A DNA stretch of 64,000 nt from JACCXE01 sp963718605 (GTDB lineage Bacteria; Actinomycetota; Acidimicrobiia; Acidimicrobiales; JACCXE01), in NCBI GenBank assembly GCA_963718605.1, contig OY970363.1, forward strand, positions 4,035,596-4,099,595. Reading direction: 5' to 3'. The translations under genes were made by a program, and so were the position numbers. The notes below the pieces were generated by a model that worked only from the letters and a program-made list of their open reading frames with translations, was not told the origin of the DNA and made no database searches. Positions 45,490 to 54,166 of this stretch are shown here, piece after piece (position 1 is the stretch's first letter; every line of letters begins with the position of its first letter).

Positions 45490-46246
45490 GAGACACATCG
45501 CGGTTACGGGAGCAGCGTCGGGCCTCGGTGCGGCCCTGCGGCAGCGACTCGAGGCGAGCGGGGACCGCGTTATCGGCGTGGACCTGGCCGGCAGTGACGT
45601 CGATGCCGACCTATCGACTGCCGACGGGCGCGGCGCCGCCGTCGCCGCGATCACGGACGCCGCGAGTGGGGGGCTCGACGGCCTCGTGATGGCGGCGGGC
45701 CTCGGACCGCCGAGCGACCCGGTGACGATGGCGTCGGTGAACTACTTCGGCGCAGTCGAGTTGCTGGACGCCCTCGCGCCGTTGCTCGCCGCGAACGGCG
45801 GCGCCGTGGTCGCGATCAGTTCCAATTCGATCGCGCTGGTGCCCGAGCACGCGGCCTTCGTTGGCGCGTGCCTCGCCGGCGACGAGGCGGACGCACGCGC
45901 CCAGGCCGAGCACCTCGACTCCGCGACGGTCTACGGCAACACGAAACGCGCGCTCGCCACCGCGATTCGTCGGCGCGCCGGTGATCTCGGCGCCCGCGGG
46001 GTGCGCGCCAACGCGGTCGCTCCCGGCCCCTTCGCGTCGCCGCTGCTGCAGCGCACGCTCGATGACCCCATGCTCGGCGGCACCGTCGACCTGTTGCCCC
46101 AACCGCGTCCCGGACGGGCCACCGCCGACGAAGTGGCCGCGACCATCGCGTTCTTGTTGTCGCCCGACGCGGTGAACGTCCACGGCGCCGTGCTGTTCGT
46201 CGACGGCGGGATGGATGCCGCCGTCAGCCCGAACCGGGTGCCGTAG
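45488..46246 (+). CDS. SDR of the 3-alpha-hydroxysteroid dehydrogenase/carbonyl reductase type
   Basis: A 252-residue SDR. Residues 4-15 hold the cofactor motif (IAVTGAASGLGAAL), so no later start is possible, and an in-frame TAG 18 bases upstream excludes an earlier one. It has an insertion between the Ser strand (ISSNSIALVPEH) and the Y-x3-K in YGNTKRALATAIRR, as in 3-alpha-HSD-like enzymes that lack typical NNAG motifs. Its ATG shares bases with the start codon of the divergent SDR-like gene. Two bases separate it from the cyclase gene. Confidence 0.8.
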   Translation: MRHIAVTGAASGLGAALRQRLEASGDRVIGVDLAGSDVDADLSTADGRGAAVAAITDAASGGLDGLVMAAGLGPPSDPVTMASVNYFGAVELLDALAPLLAANGGAVVAISSNSIALVPEHAAFVGACLAGDEADARAQAEHLDSATVYGNTKRALATAIRRRAGDLGARGVRANAVAPGPFASPLLQRTLDDPMLGGTVDLLPQPRPGRATADEVAATIAFLLSPDAVNVHGAVLFVDGGMDAAVSPNRVP

Positions 46247-46248
46247 CG

Positions 46249-47175
46249 GTGCCGGTACCCGATTCGTTCCGCGCCCTCGCGGCCGAGGTCAACAACTGGG
46301 ACCGCTGGGGCCGCGACGACGAGATCGGCACGCTCAACCTCATCACGCCCGAAACGATCCGCCGCGGCGCGGCCTGCGTGAAAACCGGCAAGGCGTTCCC
46401 GCTCGGCATCCCGCTGTCGGAGGACGGGCCGCAGCTTGGATTCGTGAAGGGCCGCGTGAACCCAACGCGCACGATGATCATGATCAACGAGCCGGCCTTC
46501 GGCGACCCGACGATGTTCGCGTCGAGTGACGACGTGGTCACGATGGGTTTGCAGGCGGCCACGCACTGGGACTCGCTGGCGCACGCGACCTACGACGGCC
46601 GTCTGTACAACGGCGTGCACCCGTCCACCATCACCGAGGCGGGTGCAGCCAAGAACGGCATCGACAAGATCAAGGCTCTCGTGAGCCGCGGCGTGTTGCT
46701 CGACGTCGCGCGCGCGAAGGACGTCGAGCGCCTCGAGCCCGGTTACTCGATCACCGGCGATGACCTCGACGCCGCCGAAGCGCTCACCAACACAACGGTG
46801 ACCAGCGGCGACATCGTGCTGGTGCGCACCGGTCAGATGCAGTTGCTGCGCGCCGGCGACAAGCTCGCGTACGCGCACCCGAGCCCGGGCCCGTCGATTC
46901 ACAGCGTGCGCTGGTTCCGCGAACGCGACGTGGCCGCGGTGGCGACCGACACGTTTGTGTTCGAGGCCTTCCCGGGCGACAACCCCGACTTCTTGCTGCC
47001 CGTCCACCTGCTGCACCTGGTCGAGATGGGCCTCACGCAGGGCCAGAACTTCGACCTCGAGGCACTCGGCCAGGACTGCGCCACCGACGGCGTGTACGAG
47101 TTTCTGCTCGAGGCCACGCCGCAGCCCTTTGTCGGCGGACTCGGGTCACCCGTCAACCCGGTTGCGCTGAAATAG
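46249..47175 (+). CDS. Cyclase-family metal-dependent hydrolase (kynurenine formamidase-like)
   Basis: A 308-residue member of the cyclase family (PF04199 type). The metal motif H-x-D-x3-H is seen in ATHWDSLAHATYDGR, followed by GVLLDVARAKDVE and VRTGQMQLLR. Relatives open cyclic amides or esters, or act in polyketide and aromatic acid metabolism. With the SDR before it, it could hydrolyse a ring lactone or CoA-linked ring. GTG start. The KstR-like site of the next gene overlaps its stop. Confidence 0.78.
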   Translation: MPVPDSFRALAAEVNNWDRWGRDDEIGTLNLITPETIRRGAACVKTGKAFPLGIPLSEDGPQLGFVKGRVNPTRTMIMINEPAFGDPTMFASSDDVVTMGLQAATHWDSLAHATYDGRLYNGVHPSTITEAGAAKNGIDKIKALVSRGVLLDVARAKDVERLEPGYSITGDDLDAAEALTNTTVTSGDIVLVRTGQMQLLRAGDKLAYAHPSPGPSIHSVRWFRERDVAAVATDTFVFEAFPGDNPDFLLPVHLLHLVEMGLTQGQNFDLEALGQDCATDGVYEFLLEATPQPFVGGLGSPVNPVALK

Positions 47176-47186
47176 AACCTGTTACA
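47173..47186. promoter_or_regulatory. KstR-like operator TAGAACCTGTTACA
   Basis: An exact match to TNNAACNNGTTNNA. It overlaps the cyclase stop codon and ends 8 bases before the LLM gene. TACAGT at its edge (47183-47188), 6 bases before the ATG, could be a -10 box giving a leaderless transcript that the repressor would block. Confidence 0.65.
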
Positions 47187-47194
47187 GTTTTGGG

Positions 47195-48322
47195 ATGGAA
47201 TTCGGGATCTTCAACAGCCTGTATTTGCCGCCCCAACTGAAGGACGCTGACCCGGTCAACGCCGAACACAACCGGCTGATGGACGAGGTCGAGTGGGTCA
47301 AGGCGGCGGACCGGTCGGGCTTCAAGTACACGTGGGCGACCGAGCATCACTTCCTCACCGAGTACTCGCACCTGTCCTCCAACGAGGCGTTCCTCGCCTA
47401 CGTCGCCGGCGTCACGAACCGCATCCACATCGGCTCGGGCATCTTCAACATCACCCCGCCTGTCTCTCCGCCCGCCCGCGTGGCCGAGAAGGTCGCGATG
47501 CTTGACCACCTCAGCGAGGGTCGCTTCGAGTTCGGCATGGGCCGCGGCTCGAGCTCGACTGAGCAAAAGGGTTTCGGCATCGACGACCCGGAACTGACCC
47601 GCGAGATGTTCGACGAGGTCATCCCCGAGTTCAAGAAGATGTGGCGCGACGAGATGTACTCGTTCGACGGCAAGTTCTTCTCGATCCCCGAGCGCAACAT
47701 CCTGCCCAAGCCCTACACGCTCCCCCATCCGCCGATGTGGGTTGCGGCGGGCAGCCCGTCCACCTTTGAGAAGGCGGCGCAGATGGGCCTCGGTGTTCTC
47801 TGCTTCACCACCGGTTCGCCGAAGACGCTCGCCCCGCTCATCGAGACCTACAAGCGCGAGATCAAGAACGCGGAGCCGGTCGGCGATTACGTGAACAACA
47901 ACGTGATGGTGACTTCGCAAATGTTGTGTCTCGAGGACGGGCAGAAGGCGCGCGACATCGCGTGCAACATGACGTCGGGCTACCACACGAGCCTCGTGTT
48001 CAAGTACCTCGACACGTTCCCCCGCCCGCCGGGCGTGCCCGTGTGGCCCGAGCTCATCCCGGACTCGACACCCGAGCAACTCGAGGAACAGATCAAGCGC
48101 GGCCTCACCACCATCGGCACCCCCGACGAGTGCGCGAAGTGCGTGCAGAACTACGCCGACATCGGCGCCGACCAGATCACGTTCGGCATGCTCTCGAGCA
48201 CGATGCCGGTAGAGATCGCCGTCGAAGCGGTGGAGACGTTCGGCAAGTACGTCATCCCGCAGTTCGACAAGGACCCGATGCACTCCACCCAGCGCCAGCG
48301 CGAAGAGCAACTCGGCCGCTAA
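47195..48322 (+). CDS. LLM-class flavin-dependent oxidoreductase (luciferase-like)
   Basis: A 375-residue TIM-barrel flavoprotein of the bacterial luciferase family. It shows MEFGIFNSLYLPPQ, the conserved HH of ATEHHFLTEYSHLSS, RIHIGSGIFNITPPVSPPA, EGRFEFGMGRGSSS and PPMWVAAGSPSTFEKAA. It uses FMN or F420; the closest relatives lie in steroid and lipid gene clusters of actinobacteria. The KstR-like site directly upstream suggests a sterol-linked monooxygenase or reductase. ATG start. Confidence 0.82.
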   Translation: MEFGIFNSLYLPPQLKDADPVNAEHNRLMDEVEWVKAADRSGFKYTWATEHHFLTEYSHLSSNEAFLAYVAGVTNRIHIGSGIFNITPPVSPPARVAEKVAMLDHLSEGRFEFGMGRGSSSTEQKGFGIDDPELTREMFDEVIPEFKKMWRDEMYSFDGKFFSIPERNILPKPYTLPHPPMWVAAGSPSTFEKAAQMGLGVLCFTTGSPKTLAPLIETYKREIKNAEPVGDYVNNNVMVTSQMLCLEDGQKARDIACNMTSGYHTSLVFKYLDTFPRPPGVPVWPELIPDSTPEQLEEQIKRGLTTIGTPDECAKCVQNYADIGADQITFGMLSSTMPVEIAVEAVETFGKYVIPQFDKDPMHSTQRQREEQLGR

Positions 48323-48336
48323 GCCAGCTGTAGCGC

Positions 48337-48897
48337 ATGGCCAAACTGATCTACCTGACGAACGTCTCGGTCGACGGCTATATCGAGGACGCCAAGGGCA
48401 GTTTCGACTGGACCGAACCCGACGACGATGTGTTCGCGTTCATCACGGACTTGGTGCGGCCCATCGGTACGTGGCTCTACGGCCGCCGCCTTTACGACAC
48501 GATGGCCGTGTGGGAGACGGACCCGTCGCTAGCCGCTCAGTCGGAACTCATGGCCGACTTCGCCAACGCCTGGATGGCCGGGGACAAGATCGTCTACTCC
48601 ACGACCTTGGATGCCGTGTCGACCGCCAAGACGCGGCTCGAGCGTGACTTCGACGCTGCGTCCGTCCGCCAGATGAAGGCCTCGGCCACCCGCGACCTAG
48701 TCGTCGGCGGCGCTGAACTCGCGGGGCACGCCTTCGCGGCCGGGCTGGTCGATGAGTACCAGCTGCTCGTCCGGCCCGTCCTGGTCGGTGGAGGCAAGCC
48801 AGCGCTCCCCATCGGCACGCGAGCCAATCTCGAACTCTTGGAGGCTCGTCAAGTCGGCAACGGCGTCGCGTACGTCCGTTACCGCGTCGCGCCTTAA
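48337..48897 (+). CDS. Dihydrofolate reductase-like protein (RibD C-terminal domain)
   Basis: A 186-residue protein with the RibD-C/DHFR fold: MAKLIYLTNVSVDGYIEDAK, TWLYGRRLYDTMAVWE and the C-terminal LVVGGAELAGHAFAAGLVDE, then PVLVGGGKPALP. Stand-alone members are NADPH-dependent reductases of unknown substrate. ATG start, 14 bases after the LLM stop. A very long hairpin follows the stop. Confidence 0.8.
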   Translation: MAKLIYLTNVSVDGYIEDAKGSFDWTEPDDDVFAFITDLVRPIGTWLYGRRLYDTMAVWETDPSLAAQSELMADFANAWMAGDKIVYSTTLDAVSTAKTRLERDFDAASVRQMKASATRDLVVGGAELAGHAFAAGLVDEYQLLVRPVLVGGGKPALPIGTRANLELLEARQVGNGVAYVRYRVAP

Positions 48898-48901
48898 CGT
48901 C

Positions 48902-48970
48902 TTCTGCGCCACCAAGCGGTTGTGATTGGAGCCGTTGTGAGGCGGATCACAACCGTTTGGTGGCGCAGAA
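48902..48970. terminator. Long 25-base-pair hairpin between convergent genes
   Basis: Left arm 48902-48926 and right arm 48946-48970 are inverted repeats of 25 bases with a single mismatch, which becomes a G-U pair in RNA. The loop is 19 bases. It fills the gap between two convergent genes. No T-run follows, so it is either a bidirectional terminator acting by structure or a remnant of a small mobile palindrome. Confidence 0.6.
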
Positions 48971-49525
48971 CTACGGGTTGCAGATGCGGCAGGGGTTTAG
49001 CGAGGTGGTCGCGGCGTTGATCTTCTTTAGGCCACTCTTGCCCGCAACCGAGGCGCAGTCTGTGCGGTGGTACAGCGTGCCCTTGGCCGTCGCGACGTAG
49101 GCCTGCGCCGGAACGAGTTCGGACGCCAACGACGACGCGCCGTGGCCACCGGACAACAGGTACTCGATGCGCTCGAGCACGGCGCGCGTCTCGGCGGTGT
49201 CGCGGCGGGTGGCGCGCACCAGCTGCGTCATCCAATACGCGAAGTAGGCGAACCCGCCGGCAAACACCAGGCCGAGACCGAGCATGCCGCCGCTGATCGA
49301 ATACGGGATCTGCTCGTAGAGGTTCGGCGTATGCGACGCGCCGTACCAGCCGAGCAGAATCAAGACGAGTCCGAGCGGCGCCGCAATTGAGCCGATGAAC
49401 AGCAACACGCGCGCGGCGTCCGTCGCTTTGGTGCGCGTTCGCACGTTCGAGATCGCCCGGGTGAGCCGGCGCTGGCGCGCCTCGTCGACGCGGTCGAGCG
49501 CGATGTCGGTTGTTGTGGTCGTCAT
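48971..49525 (-). CDS. Two-TM membrane protein with C-terminal Cys/His motif
   Basis: A 184-residue protein I do not recognise. It has a basic N-terminal region, two membrane segments (about residues 40-62 and 75-97), then a soluble tail ending in YHRTDCASVAGKSG and NPCRICNP. The H-x3-C and C-x2-C could bind a metal, as in Ada-like zinc ribbons. It ends the ABC importer operon and overlaps livF by ATGA. Possibly an accessory protein of the transporter. ATG at 49525; the longer open frame is a shadow of livF. Confidence 0.6.
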   Translation of the reverse strand: MTTTTTDIALDRVDEARQRRLTRAISNVRTRTKATDAARVLLFIGSIAAPLGLVLILLGWYGASHTPNLYEQIPYSISGGMLGLGLVFAGGFAYFAYWMTQLVRATRRDTAETRAVLERIEYLLSGGHGASSLASELVPAQAYVATAKGTLYHRTDCASVAGKSGLKKINAATTSLNPCRICNP

Positions 49526-50232
49526 GCGACACCTCCGAGATAAGCCGCGGACACTTCGTCTGCGATGTCCTGCGGTTGGCCCATGGCCACGATCACGCCG
49601 TGCGACATCACCGCGGCGTAGTCCGCGATCGCCAGGGCCGTTTGGGCGAACTGTTCGACGACGAGAATCGAGATGCCCTCGTCGCGTAGCTGGCGCACGA
49701 GTTCGTAGAGCTGCCCCACGATCAGCGGCGCCAGGCCAATCGAGATTTCGTCGAGCAACAACAACGAGGGCTCGGTTGTGAGCGCGCGGGCCATAGCCAC
49801 CATTTGCTGCTGGCCGCCCGACAGGCTCCCCGCGAGTTGCTTGCGCCGCTCGGCGAGATGCGGGAAGCGCGCAAACGCGCGCTCTTCGACGTCTTTGAAC
49901 TTCACGTTGCCGGCGTAGGTCATCATTCGCAGGTTCTCGGCGACCGTGAGGTTCGGGAAGATGCCGCGTCCTTCGGGGATCGTGCATACGCCGGCGCGGG
50001 CGATCTGGTCCGGGTCGGCGCCGTTGATGTGAATGCCGGCTACGTGCACGCACCCGGCCGTCGGTTCGAGGCGTCCGCTGGCGACTTTGTGGATCGTGGA
50101 CTTGCCGGCGCCGTTGCTGCCCAGCAGCGCGAACACCGATCCGGCCGGGACAGTGAACGAGATCCCGTGGAGCACTTCGATGCGACCGTAGGCCGCCCTG
50201 ACGTCGCGTAGTTCGAGCGCGGGCGCCGTCAC
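49522..50232 (-). CDS. livF: Branched-chain-type ABC importer ATPase, LivF
   Basis: A 236-residue ATPase: Walker A GSNGAGKSTIHKV, Q-loop and EGRGIFPNLTVAENL, signature LSGGQQQMVAMARAL, Walker B LLLLDEISIGLAP and VEQFAQTALAIADYAAVMSH, the LivF hallmark. It partners with LivG and the fused LivHM permease. GTG at 50232 overlaps the stop of the upstream secreted-protein gene (GTGA). Confidence 0.87.
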   Translation of the reverse strand: MTAPALELRDVRAAYGRIEVLHGISFTVPAGSVFALLGSNGAGKSTIHKVASGRLEPTAGCVHVAGIHINGADPDQIARAGVCTIPEGRGIFPNLTVAENLRMMTYAGNVKFKDVEERAFARFPHLAERRKQLAGSLSGGQQQMVAMARALTTEPSLLLLDEISIGLAPLIVGQLYELVRQLRDEGISILVVEQFAQTALAIADYAAVMSHGVIVAMGQPQDIADEVSAAYLGGVA

Positions 50233-51501
50233 TCGTCGTCCTCGCCCGGCAGCGTGCACGCGATTCCGGCGGTCGGGTCGGCGAGCACCGCGGTATTCAG
50301 CCGGCGCATGCCTGCGGCCAAGAACAGCGCGGCGAGCACCCCGAGCACGACCGTTGCCACCGGCAAACCCGTGCCCTTCGCCGCGGCAACCGCGGGCACG
50401 ATCTCGACGGCGGAACCGGGAGCGACTGACGAGCCATCGCCCGCGCCCGAGCCGAGATCTCCGAGATCGCCCAAATCGCCGAGGAACGAGTCGTCACCGC
50501 CAAGCACGCCGGTGTCACCGACGAAATCGTCGCCCGAGTCACCGAGGTCCTCATCGGGGATGCCGACCGAGCCGACCGCCGTCGCCCGAGCGCCACCTAG
50601 GGCGTAACCAACCGTGTAGCCGTTCTGCGTGATCGTGATCACCAACGAATTCGCACCCAGCACCGCCGACGGACCGGTGATTTCCTTTGTTGCTGGGCCG
50701 ACGGTGACGCTTATGCCCGCAGCGGAAAGCGCTTGCTTGGCTACTTGCTGCAGCACCGCGTCGATCGGTTGGTTGGTCGTGCCGAAGTGCAGACCGGTTT
50801 CATCGATCGTGACGCCCTGGCCCATCACCGTCGCCCCGGCGATCGTGGTCTTCGCCACGCCCGAACCGGTGGTGCCGTCGCTCGTTGCGGTGGCCGTGCT
50901 GACGATCGAGTCGATTTTCAAGACGCCGGCGAGGTTGAGGTTGTGCACCACGCTCTTGGCCGTCGAGGTGGCCACGCCGTCCTTGGCGCGGGTGGTGGTG
51001 GTCGCCGCGCGCCACGCCGAACACGCCCGGCAGCCCCGACACGCCTTGTGCGCCGGCCTCGGCCTCTGAGGAAGTGTCGTCCGCACGCGCCCGCATCGTG
51101 AGACCGGGTGCGTCGAAGCTGGTTGTGGGCGGGTTCTGACCAGTGCGCGCTTCTGCCCTCACGGGGTACACGAGCAACGCCGCGACTTCGGGCGGGAAGC
51201 CCGGCACCAGGATGCCGATGAGCGAACCACCGTTCGCGATGATCGCGCCGGGCCACGCCGCGCTGGCGAGGCCGTAGCCCGTACCCGACTGCTGGTTGCT
51301 GGACGCCTGCGGGATGTTGAGTTCGGGCTGGACCTGCTGGTCCGGGATCACCGTAAAAATCTGCATGCCGCGCGCGTCGGCCGACAGGTCATAGCCCAGC
51401 AACTCGTCGGCGCCCGCGCGCGGGGCGTCGATGGCAAACGTGACCACGCTCAACACGCCGGCCAGGACGCCGGCGACGATGCACGTCCACCCTCGCCTCA
51501 C
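50229..51501 (-). pseudogene. Secreted, membrane-anchored protein of unknown function, single-base frameshift
   Basis: The N-terminal part (from ATG 51501) has a signal peptide (MRRGWTCIVAGVLAGVLSVV) and an unknown domain. The C-terminal part is in another frame and carries TRAKDGVATSTAKSV, a T-rich beta domain, a Gly/Asp-rich linker (GDLGDLGDLGSGAGD), one membrane segment near the end and an acidic tail. One extra base near 51004-51014 separates them; skipping it joins GVFGVA to TTTTRAKDG, giving about 423 residues. It resembles choice-of-anchor surface proteins of Acidimicrobiia. It lies between livF and livG, with overlaps to both. Confidence 0.6.
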
Positions 51502-52223
51502 GCCGGCACCTCCGCGCCGAGGTACGCGGCCTGCACTTCCGAGTTGTCCTTCACTTCGTCGGGCGTACCCTGCGCGATTACGCGGCCGAAGTCGAGGACG
51601 TAGATCTCCTTGCTGATCCGCATCACAAGTTCGACATCGTGTTCGACCAACAAGATCGCCATCCCATCGCCGGCAAGTTCAGTCAGCAATTCTCCCAGGC
51701 TGACGGTCTCCGCGGGGTCCAGCCCCGAACCGGGCTCGTCGAGCAGCAACAACTTGGGGCGAATTGCCAGCGCCCGCCCGAGTTCGACGAGACGGGCGAG
51801 TCCGGTAGGCATCGCGTCGACGGGCTGGTTGGCCACGTGGGTCAAGCCAACGCGTTCGAGGATTTCGTCGGCGACGGCGCGCGGGTCTTCGGTGGTGGAG
51901 TCCCACTTGTTGCGAATCTCGGCGCCCACGAGGATGTTCTCGCGCGCCGTGAGGGAGCCGAACACTTCGAGGCGTTGGAACGTCCGCGCCACTCGCTTGC
52001 GCGAGCGCAGGTGCGGCTTCAAGTTCGTCACGTCCTCGCCGTCGATCGTGACGCGGCCACGCGTCGGCGTTTGCAGGCCGGTGACCACGTTGAACAGCGT
52101 CGTCTTGCCGGCGCCGTTCGGGCCGATGAGCCCGGTCACCTGACCTTCGTGGGCTTCGACGGACGCTTCATACAACGCGAAGGTCACGCCGAACTTGACC
52201 TCGATCGAATCAGCCCTGAGCAC
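51498..52223 (-). CDS. livG: Branched-chain-type ABC importer ATPase, LivG
   Basis: A 241-residue ATPase: Walker A GPNGAGKTTLFNVV, ARTFQRLEVFGSLTARENIL, Walker B LLLLDEPGSGLDPAE and VEHDVELVMRISKEIYVLDF, typical of LivG. The ABC signature reads MPTGLARLVELGRAL instead of LSGGQ; the same change occurs in other actinobacterial LivG-like proteins. Its N-terminus overlaps the C-terminus of the fused permease gene by 14 bases. Confidence 0.85.
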   Translation of the reverse strand: MLRADSIEVKFGVTFALYEASVEAHEGQVTGLIGPNGAGKTTLFNVVTGLQTPTRGRVTIDGEDVTNLKPHLRSRKRVARTFQRLEVFGSLTARENILVGAEIRNKWDSTTEDPRAVADEILERVGLTHVANQPVDAMPTGLARLVELGRALAIRPKLLLLDEPGSGLDPAETVSLGELLTELAGDGMAILLVEHDVELVMRISKEIYVLDFGRVIAQGTPDEVKDNSEVQAAYLGAEVPA

Positions 52224-54159
52224 CGCTCACCACCTTGGGCGTCGACGGCACAAACGGATCGGTGTCGCGACTCTCGACGTCGGGCGCATCCTGAGGACTG
52301 GCGCCGCGGCGTCGCAGCATCTGGCGAACTCGCGCGAGGTTCGGGCCCACCTCGCTCGTCCACCCGTTCGGGTTGCGCCCGAGCGCGATGGCGCCGAACC
52401 CGGCGCCGAGGAAGGAAAGGCTCGGGATGCCAGGCAGCGACCGCTGAATCTTCGGGAACAGCCCGAAGGTGAGCCCGCCCATGAGCGCGCCGGAAACCGT
52501 GTTGATGCCGGCCACCGACACGAGCAGCAGCAGCACGAGGCTCTGCAACATCTCGAAGTCATTGAGCCCGACCTGGCCGCGCAGCCCGCCGTAGAACGCA
52601 CCGGCCAGACCCGCCATCGCGGAGGACAGTGAGAACACCGCGAGCTTGGTGAGCGTGAGGTTCAGCCCGAGCGTCGCGCACGCGGCCGGGCTCTCGCGCA
52701 TCGCGATGAGCCGGCGTCCGAACGGGCCGCGTCGCAGCGCGAGCACACCGATGCCGCACAACGCGAACGTCAGGCATAACAGGACGAAGAAGGCGCGGTC
52801 CCCCTTGAAGGAGAGGCCGAGGATCTCGGGGCGCTTTACCTCGAGGCGTCCGCCGTAACCGAACACGTTGGTGTTCTTGAAGAACATCTGGCTCATCCCC
52901 TGTGCAAACGCCAGGGTGCTCAACGCCAAGTAGAGACCCTGAAGCCGGATCGCGGGTAGTGCGGCAATCGCCCCGGCCACGCCACCGAGCACGGTCGCAG
53001 CGACGATGCCTAAGAACGACCCCCCACCGAAGTACTTGCCCATGGCAAACGCGCCGACGCCCACGAAGGTCATCTGCGCCAGCGACACCTGTCCCGCGTA
53101 GCCGGTCAACAAGACGAGCGACAGCATGATCAGCGCGAACACAATGCCTTGGCCCGCGGTGGTGAGGTCGCCGGGCGACAACAAGGCGGCGAGAATTGCG
53201 GCGACGAAGATGAACCCGGCGCCGGCGACGAGCGACTCGCGTAACGAGGCGACCCGCGGCGCACGATGCGTGGTGACGACGCGTCCCACGCGCAGCCGGG
53301 CCTGAGGCAGCACCAACAGCACCGCGTAGAGGAAAAAGATGGGAAGCGCTGGCTTCGCAATGTTCAGGATGTTCGACGGCAGGTTGCCGATCGCGTGCGC
53401 CTCCGCCAACCCCAGCGCGATCCCGCCAGCGAAGGTAAGCGGCAGGCTCTTGAGCCGACCGACCATCGCAGCCGCGTAGCCGTTGATCACGAGCAGCGTC
53501 AGCAAGATGATGTCCAGCGATACGAGCGGCGCCAGCAGAATGCCGGCCAGCCCGGCGAGCGACGCGCCGAGCGCCCAACTGACCATCGCCACCCGATCGG
53601 GCGCGGCCCCGTTTAACGAGGCGAGTTCCGGGTCGTCGACGACAGCACGCATCGCGGTGCCGATGCGGGTGCGGAACAAGAAGAGCCGTAGGAATACGGC
53701 CACCAGCACGGCCACCGCGATCATCGTGATCTGGTGGTAGCTGACGAAGATGCTGAACACCTTCACGCGGTTGCCGGCGAAGAACTCGGGGAGCGATCGC
53801 GGTTCGCCCGGATCCCAGAAGATCGTGGCGATGCCAATGAACGCGAGCAGCAAGCCGAGCGTGATCACGAGCGTCGTGCTGATCGATGCGCCATAGAGAC
53901 GACGCATCAGCGTGCGTTGAATGAGGGCACCCAGGGCGGGCGCAATCACACCGAGCACTACCAGCAAGGCCAGCCACTGCGGCCAGCCGTTTTGCACCGT
54001 GAGTTGCCAGTACGTGAAGGCCATCAACATGCCGATGGCGCCATGAGCGAAGTTGAAGATGCCTGAGGTCGTGTACGTCACGACCAGGCCGCTCGCGGTT
54101 AGCGCATAGATGCAACCGGTCGCGATGCCGATGACCGTGTAGGCCAGGAATGCGGTCAC
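52210..54159 (-). CDS. livHM: Fused LivH-LivM permease of branched-chain-type ABC importer
   Basis: A 649-residue membrane protein joining two permeases that are usually separate. Residues about 1-290 form the LivH half (YALTASGLVVTYTTSGIFNF, AHGAIGMLMAFTYW), and about 305-600 form the LivM half (LVLLTGYAGQVSLAQMTFVG, TLAFAQGMSQMFFKN). A cytoplasmic tail of about 50 residues ends the protein. Around 16-18 membrane segments are expected. The substrate could be an amino acid or, given the neighbours, a carboxylic acid such as a steroid acid. Confidence 0.85.
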   Translation of the reverse strand: MTAFLAYTVIGIATGCIYALTASGLVVTYTTSGIFNFAHGAIGMLMAFTYWQLTVQNGWPQWLALLVVLGVIAPALGALIQRTLMRRLYGASISTTLVITLGLLLAFIGIATIFWDPGEPRSLPEFFAGNRVKVFSIFVSYHQITMIAVAVLVAVFLRLFLFRTRIGTAMRAVVDDPELASLNGAAPDRVAMVSWALGASLAGLAGILLAPLVSLDIILLTLLVINGYAAAMVGRLKSLPLTFAGGIALGLAEAHAIGNLPSNILNIAKPALPIFFLYAVLLVLPQARLRVGRVVTTHRAPRVASLRESLVAGAGFIFVAAILAALLSPGDLTTAGQGIVFALIMLSLVLLTGYAGQVSLAQMTFVGVGAFAMGKYFGGGSFLGIVAATVLGGVAGAIAALPAIRLQGLYLALSTLAFAQGMSQMFFKNTNVFGYGGRLEVKRPEILGLSFKGDRAFFVLLCLTFALCGIGVLALRRGPFGRRLIAMRESPAACATLGLNLTLTKLAVFSLSSAMAGLAGAFYGGLRGQVGLNDFEMLQSLVLLLLVSVAGINTVSGALMGGLTFGLFPKIQRSLPGIPSLSFLGAGFGAIALGRNPNGWTSEVGPNLARVRQMLRRRGASPQDAPDVESRDTDPFVPSTPKVVSGAQG

Positions 54160-54166
54160 GCGTGCG

